Below are positions 44,664 through 55,669 of a DNA stretch of 64,000 bases, piece by piece; positions within the stretch are counted from its first letter, which is position 1, and each line of letters opens with the position of its first letter. The stretch covers positions 45,785,527 through 45,849,526 of the forward strand of contig OZ020514.1 in NCBI GenBank assembly GCA_963971425.1, given 5' to 3'. The stretch comes from Bryoerythrophyllum caledonicum (taxonomy: Eukaryota; Streptophyta; Bryopsida; Pottiales; Pottiaceae). A program made the position numbers and the translations under genes. The notes below the pieces were generated by a model. The model did not search any database and had not been told where the DNA came from. It was given only the letters and a program-made list of their open reading frames with translations.

Positions 44664-47600
44664 TCAATTACATGAAACCATTTCTACTTGTTCGTCATAT
44701 GCTTCTTTCCATGTTTCCTTTCCAATCTTTTGAGACTCTTCAGATACATTGAAAGGAACATATAGTAATAATTGTTCACGACACCAATTTTCTATATCTT
44801 TTATTTTATTGTAATGAACAAATCTTATTATTTTAGACTTTTTTCGGATCGAGATTTTATTTTTATAATAGTTATGGTCTGCTACAAAGGCAGCCAAACA
44901 TATATTTTCTAAATTACTTGGTCTATCAATGTATTTATCTATAATAGATTTGCACATAACTTCTGTGCAATCTTTATCTAATTTAAGTAATTGGTTTTGA
45001 GGTTTTAAAATAAATGCACGCTCTTGTGATGGTGATGTATTTATAAAACTAAATGAACGAGAGCAATGATATAATGGTATTGATAAAATAAGATGTATTG
45101 CTAACTGAGCTGACATTTGTTGGGCATTTAAAAAGGCATTTCCTAGTTTCAAAATTCTTAAATTAGCATCTGTTTTTTCTGCAATACATTTTTGTAAAAT
45201 TGATTTTAACTCTACAGTAATAGTTTTATCAACTTTTGTCATATAGGATGTACAATAAGTGGCAGCAGCATATGGATCTAATATAAATTGAACATCTGTA
45301 TTTGCATACCAATTATGAGCTATAATTTTGTTAAAAGCATTGGTACATATATTACTTAATGAGCGCTTTAGAAACACTTGTGGTCTTTTAAGTTGGCTAC
45401 ATAACACCAATATGTAAGTTTGTTCATCAATTTCAAATTTTGATAGAAATTCATCAAATTCAACCTCAGTTCCTACCTCTACATTTTGCAAATATGTAAA
45501 AATTTCTTTAGCCTTCTTTTTTAAGAATGATAGTATAGAGTCGTTTGTCTCAGCGAGAGGTTCCAATACCATTGTACGATTCATTGGAGGAAGTGGGTAA
45601 TGAAATCTACATATAGATTGTCCTTTCTTTTTGCATGTTCGTGAATGTTTATGGGTTTGGGCTTCTTGTAAAGCTGCAGGTAACAAACTCTTATCACTGG
45701 ATATGTATTTATCAACAAAACTTTCAATTTCTTTGTTGGAATTAGTTCTAAACTGAGGTGCATTTTTTACCCAAATTACAGCATGCTCATGTTCACTTCC
45801 ACAATGTTGAAATTCGGTTATAAAAAAAAAATCCAAAACTTCTCCTAAAATAGATGATTCTTTTTTGAGCAAATCTCGAAAAGCTTTTGTACGATGATTA
45901 TAGTCTAAAGCGCAAGTCACCGGATCAAACCTTATTAACTCAGCAATATGACTAGATTCCAATAAATCAAAATGTGGTAAATTGAGTCGTTTAGAGTTTA
46001 GCTTATACAAAGCTTCAATTAATGGTGTCCACAATCGTTCTGCACTTGTCAAAGTAATAAAAAAAGTTGGAGGTCCCAATTGTCTAATCATAGCAAACAA
46101 ATTTTTCCTTAATCCTTCAACATAATCTGGTGATGTGCGTAATTTCTCTAAATCTCGAAACCCTATATGAGATTGTAAAAGTTTATCAAGATTCGGTTCA
46201 TCAACAACTTGCCCGGCGGTTAATCTTCTTCCTGAAAGCTTACCTTTTCGAATTCGAATCCAACTAGAATTCCTTACTTTTTGTATACAGATTTTAATTG
46301 CTTTGAAGAAAATATTTTCGATGTTTGTAGCAAAATCATGATCCTTGTGCAAAATCTCCCAACTTGCTATTTGATGATAAGAAAAGTTTTCATTAATGTT
46401 TTCATTTCTAGGATGTCCATAAAATAATGTTGGATGATTCAATTCTTCACTAAACTTGTCTTTAAAAATTCCTATAGGAGAATATTCTTGACCGGGAGCA
46501 ACAGATAACATCTTATCAAAATCATGAATTTTATCAGATTCTAAGAAATTATGTACTAAAGTTTCACTTGGTGGATTATCAATTTCTTCTTCAAAGTCAT
46601 TTTCATTTATAGTATCACATTGAATATCTAAATTCATACTTGCTTTTAGGTGTAAAGAAAATAAACTATACCACTGTGGACGAATTCTAACATTACATTC
46701 TTCATAAAGGGGTGTTTTTATTAAATCCTTCAATGCTAACATTGTCTTATTTGGTCGTATGTTTCCTGCCATATATGGGGACTTATATTCTAATCGGCGT
46801 TTTAATAACACCCCAATTGTTGTTCCATCTTCAAGTAAACGTGGAAGAATGGATTGTGTTAAATCAATATTTGCAGGCACATTTACAATACTTCCATGTA
46901 ATTTGTATTGACCATAATTGTACAATCTATGTATTTGTGCAAATGCTAAGCGTGGTGATATTAATCTTTCTTCTAGTGATGTCAATTCTTTCACACTTGT
47001 AATGATAGAATTTCTTGAAATGTTATTTGGAACACAAAAAACTGGAATCTTCTCATTTTTAACACAATTTAAACAAATATTGCATACATATAAATTTTCA
47101 TCTTGTTTTAATACAAGACTTCGATGAAGAAAATTGTTTATTTGGTATAGAAGCTTTTCATTTATCAAAGTAGATGATGAAAGAAAATTATATCTTTCAC
47201 ACAATTCACATACAAAGGTTGGGGTATCATTTAATTTATCATGAAATTTAACAAAAGGGTCATTTTTTCTTTTTTGTAACTTTTGAATTAAAGTGGAATT
47301 GGCTTTTTCTTTGGATGATAGAAGTTTCATTCGCTTAACTATTTGTACTGCAGTTTTATTGAGGGTTGGATTTTTGATAACAAATGAATTTGCTTTATCA
47401 ACATAAGTGTTATTGACATCATTGTTTATAATTTTTTCTAATTCAACATCCATCTCTTTCCATCTAGTATATGATCGTTTTTTTGGTGATGTATAACATT
47501 GGGTTGAATGTAAAGTAACATCAATTGGAGTGATGTGAGAATCTATTACTTGTGATTTTTTCAATATGGGGGTCTTAGGTTTTAAATTTCCAGATTTCAA

Positions 47601-48230
47601 GTTTCTAATGTGACGCATTACTTGATTCATTGTTAAATCAAGTTCGTTTTTCTGAAACAAAAAATTTGTAGCAATTTCGGAAGTCGTTGAATACTTTGAC
47701 ATCAAAGTTCTTAAAAGGTCATCTAAATCTACATTCCAAAACATTCGTTTAGTTTTTTTGTTTATATTTCCTACCAAATTTTGATCCATGTCTAATTTCG
47801 GTTTGGATTTTATAATTGTTTCATTAGCTACACTAGGAAATGAGCCCATGTACATTTCATTGTTGAACACAACATCATTTCTATTTTTTGTTAATAAGTC
47901 TTTGGAGTTAAAAATATCATGGTCAAATGTTTTAGTTGAAGTACTTGAATTTAAACATTGTTCATTGAAATTTGATTGCCAACTAGAGAGATATGTTTGA
48001 TTTGATTCATCCTGAATCAATGTCTCTTGTGAACTTAGAACCTCAATTTCATGTGAAGAACTTGAATCTAAATCAATCACATCATTATGACATTTGTTTG
48101 TATTATTAGTATTACAACTATTATCATTGGATAAAATTACCGGCATTGATTGGTGTATTTTTTCAATAGGTTCGTAATGAGAGTTTCCAAATGCTAAATG
48201 TAATGGTTCCAATTCAAATTCTTGTCCAGA
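44664..48230 (-). pseudogene. Helentron Rep (HUH nuclease) with zinc-finger and DUF6570 regions
   Basis: About 1185 codons open. The start (FGNSHYEPI) holds the catalytic His region of the OTU domain coded just upstream. A Ser/Asn-rich linker with two helix-turn-like blocks follows. A Cys motif region comes next (FVCELCERYN...VCNICLNC). The DUF6570-type segment reads FAQIHRLYNYGQYKLHGSIV. The Helitron-like N domain has PTFFITLTSAERLWTPL. The HUH-type motif is EFQHCGSEHEHAVIWV (H808, H810 counted from 48212), and the two catalytic tyrosines are in AATYCTSYMTK (Y986, Y990). Rep nicks and joins the element ends. All catalytic residues look present; one TAA precedes and one TGA follows. Confidence 0.95.
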
Positions 48231-48629
48231 TTATCTAATGATTTTTGCACTATTATTAAGCCAAACATAAATGGGTTTTTGTAAATAGCCGGAGATCCAT
48301 TTGATGGCTGTAAAGTCCCCCCAAAGTCCACCATTACTTGCACTAAGAGCCATTTTTCTTATATAGTCATGCTCATTATATACACCTTCATGTAAATCAT
48401 GCAACCATTGAGGATTTAGTTCTTGATTTCGTGTTTGTAGTGCTTTTGGTGTATTTAAAACTAAGCATTGGGCAAGATGATTCATAGAATTTTTTCTTAA
48501 GAGAATAGATGAAATCTCATAGTCCAAGAGATATGAAATAGAGTCGAATAAACAATCACCAACGATGAATTTATAAGTAGTAACTCGACGTAAATTACAC
48601 TATTTTAATTTCTCATCTATAAGAGCCAT
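48231..48629 (-). pseudogene. Helentron OTU-like cysteine protease domain
   Basis: From ATG 48629 (MALIDEKLK, then a TAG) the frame gives VGDCLFDSISYLLDYEISS, the OTU catalytic Cys motif, normally G-D-G-N-C-L-F with two residues apparently lost here. It ends with SNGGLWGDFTAIKWISGYLQ and KPIYVWLN, the OTU G.WG....L..L.....I.V. pattern. The catalytic His follows in the next block (NSHYEPI). OTU proteases at the N terminus are typical of Helentrons; the substrate is unknown. In this copy the missing pair next to Cys and the stops suggest it is inactive. Confidence 0.8.
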
Positions 48630-48829
48630 TATATCAATTTATATATATATATATTAATTGAAACAAATCTATAGTGATAAATGTTTGATAAAAAGTATCT
48701 ACAAAGTCTAATTTTTTAATTTACAAATAAATTTTGAAATAATGAAAATAATAATGGTAGGAAATTCTATATTGTAAAACAAGTTGATAAAAATGAATGC
48801 TACAAAGTGAAATAATAAAGGTGAGAAAA

Positions 48830-49190
48830 GGTTTTTGAGTTTATGCTTTTGAGTTTATGCTTTTGAGATCATGCTTTTGAGTTCATGCTTTTGAAATCAT
48901 GTTTTTGAGTAATTTGAGTATTTGAGTAATTTGAGTAGTTTGAGTAATTTGAGTAATTTAAGTAGTTTGAGTAATTTGAGTTTTTGAGTTCATGCTTTTG
49001 AGTTCATGTTTTTGAGTTCATGCTTTTGAGATCATGTTTTTGAGTTCATGTTTTTGAGTTCATGCTTTTGAGTTCATGTTTTTGAGTTCATGCTTTTGAA
49101 ATCATGTTTTTGAGTAATTTGAGTAATTTGAGTAGTTTGAGTAATTTGAGTAATTTAAGTAGTTTGAGTAATTTGAGTAATTTGAAAGTT
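48830..49190. repeat. Two-module AT-rich minisatellite (15-mer and 9/10-mer blocks)
   Basis: Block A is tandem TTTTGAGTTCATGCT (15 bp); block B is tandem TTTGAGTAA/TTTGAGTAG (about 10 bp). The A-B order occurs twice (about 48838-48988 and 48989-49185), so the pair was duplicated as a unit. On the minus strand block B reads as repeated Leu-Leu-Lys, which I take as chance. It lies between the Helentron coding start and the RPA-like gene. Confidence 0.9.
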
Positions 49191-49718
49191 TGGAGGATAG
49201 ATACCCCTTTGGAGGAAAACAATAACTCTTTACTTTTATAAAGAGAAATACAATATACTATTGCTCTTAATCTTCTCACACTAAACTTCTCCCAGGAACA
49301 CACCAGAAGATTTAGGCTGTGTAAACTAACTAATCTGCTGATGTGAGGAACGACATGCACTGCCCTCCGAAGCACTGCCAAAGCACTACCCATGAACACC
49401 AAGGACTTCGAATGGGCTGCAATGTTGAAAAAATAGAGGCCACATGTTTTCGTTTACAAAACCCAGCCTAGAAACTGAACTAATTTGTGATATCACTAGA
49501 ACAAGCTAGGCCAGATCCAATAGAAAGCGCTGCCATGCTAACATACATCTGGTTGAGGAATAACAGCATATGAAACAAAAGCAGTGGAACACAGAAGAGC
49601 GACGTTAAGCATCCTCCTGGTAGCTATGGGGAGGGCGGCCATGGCAAGCAAAAATGCACAAAGATACAAAATTTAGTTATATGGAAATTAGATATAAATA
49701 TACAAGACATCAATGAAC

Positions 49719-51071
49719 TCACTTCGCCTTGGTTACAGATTCTGACCCTGTGGAGACTCCCATATCGTCAAGCTTCCTTTTAGGAGGTGTTCTAAAAGTA
49801 CCCTCACTACTTTGTGAAAAATTCGTATCTATAACACTAGTACTAACCTCCATATTTTCTTCATAGCCACACAGGACAGCCATAGGTGTCAAAGAGTAGA
49901 TACCTTTCACTTTTAAGCTTGACAAAAGCTTAATTTGATTACCACGTGAGAGAGCAAGAAATTGCTCCTCACTCATCCTTACTAATGCTACCAACCACTG
50001 ACCCTCAATGGTGATGGAGTATTCTCCATCACCATTTACTATTTTCGCACAAAGGTGTGTTTTTTTCACGACCTCTTGCATACAACGACAGTGATTACAG
50101 TAAAAACCTCCTTCTATTACCATCAAATTAGTATACTGACATTTGATGCAATGATGCTTAAAGGGAGCAACCGAAGGTCTTTCAATGGAGAGTATTCCTT
50201 CCACCTGTAAAAAACAAAAGGGATAGTTAGATGTGAAAAAATGGCATTTTACTATGGTAAATGGAAAAAGTTAAAAGACTGCAAAACTTACGGATTTACA
50301 TGCCGTCATTGTTTTCTTCCCAATCTTTTCAAACACCCTTTGCAACTCCATTCTGGTGCTTTCATCCACGACAGGGGTGATGATGGTGTGATTTCTTGTA
50401 ATGAGATATTTATCTCCAGAAAGGGTTGTTGAAATGTTCTTGAAAAGCACCATAACACATAATCCATTGTTGAATGCCTCTACAACTTGTTCATATTCTA
50501 GTTTAAATTGGTCAGAGAAAGCTAAGACATCATAGTCTCCTTCTTTGATACCATCTGCAACTACCACTTGGTATAAATTTCCATACTTCCCAGCAAAAGA
50601 CCCCCTCACCTCTATCACACATACTGCAATAGTTGCACTTGCCCACACCTCATGAGAACGGGCCCTGAATTCTGAAATAGTGTCAGTATGATAAAATTCG
50701 GGAACAAAACCAGCAGGGATCGGTTCTACCAAGCTCACAAGAGTAGAAGACATAACTTTCAGAACAAACATCAGATCCCCTTTTTCATGCGACTTTGCAC
50801 TTTTCTTTGCCACTCCAAAATTCTCGACTCTAATAATTTGTCCTACACGAAGCTTGGACTCGTGTGCTCTAACCTGTTCCTCTTTCACACTTAATGTGAC
50901 GGTTGTAAAACCCTGGCTGTCTACCAGATCACAATGAAGGTATTTAAACTCAATCACCTTGGTAGAATCGTAGTTACCATAACGATTCAACACCTTCCCT
51001 TCAAAGGCTACATCTCTCAAACCCTCCACGATATCATCAACGGACACAACCATTCTCCTCCTCTCAGCCAT
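49719..51071 (-). CDS. RPA70-like single-stranded DNA-binding protein, two exons
   Basis: Exon 1 is 51071-50292 (start MAERRRMVVSVDDIVEGL) and exon 2 is 50204-49719. The intron has perfect GTAAGT and TTTTTTACAG ends, phase 0, giving about 421 residues with no stop. Two OB folds are suggested at residues about 25-115 (EFKYLHCDLVDSQGFTTVTL) and 140-245 (AGKYGNLYQVVVADGIKEGD). A C-terminal zinc OB fold follows, with HCIKC and YCNHC Cys pairs. The tail is basic (PPKRKLDDMG). RPA binds single strands in replication and repair; RPA-like genes are also carried by many plant Helitrons. It lies about 1.1 kb upstream of the Helentron gene start, on the same strand. Host or Helitron origin is open. Confidence 0.75.
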
Positions 51072-51140
51072 TTCCTCACGACCTCTACTCACACACAATG
51101 GAACAGACTCAAATTGCAAATACGACACTCTCTCTAACAA

Positions 51141-52512
51141 ATGCTACACTGTCTCAATTTGCACAAGCTACACCCACTGTCAAACTGAAATGTGGGTAAG
51201 AATCAATCCTAGGGCCACTCTTCATATAGGTGCCGAATTAATGTTGCCGCAAACCGCCGTCAATACGCTGCAATGGCATTAACTATGGTCTGACAAAGTT
51301 ATCAGTTCGAAGATCCACTTCTCTATGCTTTGACTGGATTTTCCACAACTCTGACCAGACCTGCAACTAAACTAATTACGCCAACCAGACATCAGTTGAA
51401 TAATACTCAATTATCACAAGTTACTGAGCTTAGTCGAATTTAATTTCAATAGTGCCTAGAACTGAGTTCGCAATGAAACCAGAAGGTACAACTTCGTGCA
51501 CAATGACCAACATCATTAAACCTGCACGGTTAAAAGTGCAAAAAAAATTCAGTGTCAAGAAATAGTTTTAAAAAGTTCAAAACTCGAAGTCATGAGAAGG
51601 AGCTCGCTACAGCAGCTTGAACAAAACATCCTCTAACCGCTTCTGATTGGAAGCAAAAATCTAGTAAGTTAACTTACAATCAGTAATATTCATCTGTAAT
51701 ATTAAATCTTCTTAAGACCAGCCACTATATCTTCCAACGCCGTTTAGAATATGCTGCACACAAATGAAAGGTACATTTCAATTTAGGAACCGAAACACAA
51801 GTTCACATCAGGTTTGTATATCTAACATGTAGCTGCAACTTCCAGCCATACTATTCACATTTGTATAATCATAGACATACGAGAAAAAATATTGGATATT
51901 ACATTAATGAAATATTCTCATCACAGCCTGAAGTTTGTTACGACCAAGGACTTTCTGTACCACATGCGAAAAGTCCAGAAATGACTAGTCTAGATGTATC
52001 AACCTCGGCATGTAACAGTTGGGTGGAACTGCCTATCAAGAAACTGCTCGGCAACGTAAAGCGTCTCACCAGCTGCCAAGAATAAAATCTCATCAGAACA
52101 TTTTTCTACTGTATTACACAACAGAAAATCACCTGCACGAGAGAAATGCTGCCTGTTTGCAAATGCACACTCATCATGTTCAAGTTGGTCGTGCATCACC
52201 GTTGGAGACAAGAGATGTTGAAGCCGGCGTCACCATTTTACCTCACAATCCACTTCACAACCAAAGTCCACTCTTATCTGTGAAAAAAGGAAAAACAAGT
52301 TACATACCGAATTAGAAGTACTTGAAAGCAACAAAAGTCCTGGAGGAACCGATGAAAGAATTATGCACTCGGAACTACTACACATGGACACACCTCCTAC
52401 ACAATGAAAGATATAACATAGACCTGCATATTACTAACAATCCCTCCCTCTACAGATGCATGCACCCTCTTCTTTTAAGGTATCGCATTAGCATGGATTC
52501 AGACAAAATTAC
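51141..52512. other. Gene-free stretch where the missing 3' part of the reductase gene would be
   Basis: I searched the minus strand for the expected next acyl-CoA reductase blocks (VPADMVVN-type and the C-terminal domain) and found none. Short chance frames only. The reductase gene therefore seems cut off at about 52.5 kb. Confidence 0.35.
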
Positions 52513-54942
52513 CACGTCCAGCACCCCTGTAGGATTTGCAAGAAACCCAGTCATCTGTCCCTTCCCGTAAGCCAGCAAAACAGGGTCCATCATTCTGCAG
52601 ACGGAACGTAAACTGTTACAGCAGCCATTGAAGTTCACATTGAACCAACCATACTCTTTTCAAGCAGAATTGTGCACTGTAAAGTTCTGAAAAAACTTTA
52701 AGCATTTCACATTCGATTTTCCCACGAACATGCCAACGGTACTAATTTGTCGTGAGAGAACGAAGGGCCAACTCGCCGAATTCCTTCCATCCAACCAGGG
52801 AAGGGATCTCACACTAGGTCGTAATACAACCACTGGAATATCGCCACGCAGAGAATCAACTAGCATTTCACCCATGGCCTTTGAGAAGACGTATGTGTCT
52901 TGCCACCCAAAAAGTTTAGCCCTGCTCGACATTGTCATAAAAGGAGAAACTTGAGTATACAATGATGAATAATATCATGCAGTGTCAGTTTATTATTTGT
53001 AACATCCGTCAAACCTTGTTTAGTGTAGTATTATCTTGAATAGAAAGAGTATCAGGATTCTGTCCAACTCAATGGCCAACCAGACATACCTGGCCATGCC
53101 CAACTCTTTCATTTTCTTGTCCAGAACTTGCTGCTGTTCTTCAGTTGGGATGCTGTCTTGGCTCATTTCAGCAGCCAATTTCTTCATCGTGTCCGCACAG
53201 AGCTCCATCTCGGATGCAACATCCAGCTCTGGAATGCTGTCTTTGGACATCTCCCTGGCGATGCTATCGCCCATCTTGAAATGCTTCTCTGGAGTGTGTC
53301 CTTGTCTCTGGCCGTTAACGAATGCTGAACGAACGGTAAATCATGAGTCAAAATCCTCTAATTGTGAGAGAAAGTTCAAAAGGATTTCAGAAAATAGCTT
53401 GACGCATGAATAAAATCACGAAAGAAGTACGAACCGTTTGCAAAAGGCTGAGTGAAGTGCGTTGAAATTGAACTACAGAGGTATTTCCTTTATTGTCCTT
53501 TTTGAAAATTATCATTTGCATTGGAAATGTCATTGTACACGAAACAAGCTTACCTGTGGAGACGTGAAGGAAAAGCTGAAGGTTGGGGCATCCTTTTGCA
53601 AAATCAAGTATCCTACGTGGACCCTGAGTGTTGATGTTCAGTGCAGTGTCGTATCTGACAATTCAAACAAGCACATATTTCAATAACAGGACCTTATGAA
53701 TTCATGTGAAAAAACCATTACAATCCCATGATAGGGACCTAGATTCTCAGGCACCTTGGAAGGAAGTATATGTCGCTTTACCTCTCATCGAAGGTGGTTG
53801 TTGCAGCGGAATTTACTATAACATCGACATTCCTCGAAATCTCCGTCATCATATCATTTGAGATCCCAAGGCCATCAGAGGAAATGGTGTCACTGACCAC
53901 GGTTACCTTTCTGTTCATGAAATTCTCGTAGTTTCCTCCATGGGTAGCTTTCAGCACCTTGAACAGAGGAGACGCAATAACCTACAAGTTGACCCCAAAA
54001 ACATTGGTGAGAATAGTCTAGAGCAGCTCTGCCGACCGAGGACCTTGTCAGTTGAATCCACATGAGATCACGTGTCACTGCACTCAAAGTCTGAACTGCT
54101 CGACCAAACCAGAGTAATACGATCAGGTAATATTACAAGCTCGAATAGAGAGGAATCTTACATTAATTTTCAGCCTCTCTTCGGCTGTCACATTTTTCTG
54201 CGGCTGGATGAGTAGATACAACTGGCCAACATCGGGTTGGACTCTCAAAATCTTCTCCACCATGACTACATGCAAAGTTTCTTAGAGTAAATCAACAAGA
54301 ACGGAAATATTTAAAATGAAATTGGACACGTCTGTTATAACAGACCCATAGAATCGTGTTCTAATGGCTACACAGAATTCAACAGCAATTTTTCGCTACT
54401 ACCTGACCAGATTCAAAAATTTAAGCTATCTCCAACAGTTGAAATGGAAAGATGAAAGCTCAGTCAGGTTAAATGTACCCTTTGCAAGGAATCCCGTTGC
54501 TCCTGTCACAAGAAGATTCTTCCCCTTCAGGAATTCTAAGATTCCAAGTCCACCAGAGGTATCCGCACCGCTTGATTGTTGTTTGTCGGCATCCCGTACG
54601 TCGACTAAATCAATAGCAGCTATTGCTCTGTGAGGTCTCAGAGGTGTTAAGGTTGTAGACAATGCCATAGGATCCTCTAATTTGTGAATCAGCCCTATCA
54701 ATGAGTCCATACTCCCACTCTGTTTCAGAGAGCCATTCACAGGCGCTTGAACAAGCCTCTCCAACTCTGGCACCACAGTGGAAACATCATCAACAGGAGC
54801 AGCCTTGGAATATCCATTGACAGCTCCGTTCATGGACGCCCCGTTGACAGCACGCGAGTTCCGATATCTGATTCCGTCGATGGAAGCACCGCTGGGCATC
54901 GCAGCACGGTACCATGACCCATTAGACCAGTAAATGAGGCAC
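52513..54942 (-). pseudogene. Fatty acyl-CoA reductase (MS2-like), truncated and frameshifted
   Basis: Seven exons in order by GT-AG sites: 54942-54479, 54265-54162, 53981-53782, 53654-53554, 53324-53090, 52921-52777 and 52594-52513. They encode the NADPH-binding start (FLKGKNLLVTGATGFLAK), [40 protein letters not shown], the catalytic Y-x-x-x-K (DTYVFSKAMGEML), then YGKGQMTGFLANPTGVLDVV. The enzyme makes fatty alcohols from acyl-CoA/ACP for sporopollenin or wax. After RPSV about 17 nt are missing, shifting DPFPGWMEGIR out of frame. The next donor is GC (GCGAGT). The C-terminal third is absent. N-terminal Asn/Ser-rich extension suggests the plastid MS2 type. Confidence 0.85.
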
Positions 54943-55130
54943 CTGAAGTAGACAATGAGGCACAATGAGGGATGGAGGCATGTTTATACTTCTATCAAAC
55001 GCCAAAATGGGATGACCGAAAAAATGAGATCTGCGAAAAAGATGGATCTCCCTCTCTAGGGTTAGGTGTTACCGTTGAAATCATCGTGCTCTTCTTCTGG
55101 TAACTCCATCGCCTGCCCTGGTTTTCTCAC

Positions 55131-55290
55131 CTCCCGATAAACCGTCAATGGAATGTGCCAAATCCAGGATACTTCCTTTCTCAGCATACACTGAGGTTCC
55201 GTTCGGAGCGCCGTTGATCTCAGATCCATTGAGCGGCGGAACCGCGGAATAGGCGTGTCCATTAGAGGAACCCTTCCGTGAAGCTCTCAT
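55131..55290 (-). pseudogene. Possible first exon of the reductase gene
   Basis: ATG 55290 opens MRASRKGSSNGHAYSAVPPL and continues NGSEINGAPNGTSVYAEKGS to a good donor (GAG then GTGAGA) at 55130. The Asn-Gly-rich style matches the extension at the start of the next exon (NSRAVNGASMNGAVNGYSK), so it looks like part of the same leader. Joining this donor to the acceptor at 54943 leaves a frame mismatch of one base. Either there is a small indel, the true acceptor is elsewhere, or the reductase starts at its own ATG (MPSGASIDG). Confidence 0.4.
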
Positions 55291-55299
55291 CAGTGCTTA

Positions 55300-55354
55300 C
55301 CGAAATCTTACCTCTCATTGGAAAGCTCTCACCGAAATCTTACCTCTCATTGGA
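55300..55354. repeat. Short direct repeat carrying a splice-donor-like site
   Basis: CCGAAATCTTACCTCTCATT occurs twice with a 32-bp step (55300 and 55332). On the minus strand each copy contains GAG-GTAAGA, a perfect splice donor, between the EF-hand fragment and the reductase leader. Confidence 0.7.
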
Positions 55355-55545
55355 TCATGCACAAGCGACGCCTCCGCACTGACCGACGATACCGCGCTCG
55401 TTTGATGAAAATCAATAAATTCCGCCACACTTATAAACCCATCATCATCCTTATCAATCTGTATCAATCTGCTTCATCAGCTCCTGCACCTCCCCGTCCG
55501 AAATCTCACCCCCGAGCGACGTCAACACCTTACTCAACTCTGTTT
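55355..55545 (-). pseudogene. EF-hand (calmodulin-like) fragment, frameshifted
   Basis: The minus strand reads ELSKVLTSLGGEISDGEVQE and LMKQID, then KDDDGFISVAEFIDFHQ. With the preceding Asp this gives a textbook 12-residue EF loop (DKDDDGFISVAE: D1, D3, D5, S9, E12). Between the two halves a 10-bp tandem duplication (CAGATTGATA twice, 55452-55471) shifts the frame. This is one helix pair plus one loop of a calmodulin-like Ca2+ sensor; the other EF hands are not visible. It lies immediately upstream of the reductase leader on the same strand. Confidence 0.75.
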
Positions 55546-55640
55546 CTGGGGTTTCCTGTTTCTGGGGTTTCTGTTTCTGGGTTTTTCCATTCCGCGTTCA
55601 CATTCTGGGTTTTTCCTGTTTCTGGGTTTTCTGGCCTGCA
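55546..55640. repeat. Short degenerate repeat of TTTCTGGGTTTTCC
   Basis: Five or six copies of TTTCTGGG(G)TTT with CCTGTT or TTCC between them. No coding sense. Confidence 0.6.
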
Positions 55641-55669
55641 GGTAAGTGTGAACGCAAAAAGAGATAGGT

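Larger units (their letters stand above)
42219..48629 (-). mobile_element. Helentron (Helitron2-type) rolling-circle transposon, coding region
   Basis: A single minus-strand frame runs from ATG 48629 to 42219 and encodes, in order, OTU-like protease, zinc-finger/DUF6570 region, HUH Rep nuclease, Pif1-type helicase and AP-type endonuclease. This is the full Helentron domain set. Four in-frame stops (TAG at about 48602, TAA at 48231, TGA at 44664, TAA at 42876) and no frameshift were seen over 6.4 kb, so the copy is young but dead as it stands. It is visibly more A/T-rich than flanking genes. The ends were not found. Helentrons are best known from animals, oomycetes and fungi; one with endonuclease in a plant is unusual. 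Confidence 0.9.

Noticed and set aside
49088-49402. Minus-strand 104-codon frame with a long Leu-Leu-Lys repeat
   Set aside because: The repeat is just the 9/10-bp minisatellite read in one frame; no start context, domain or conservation signal.
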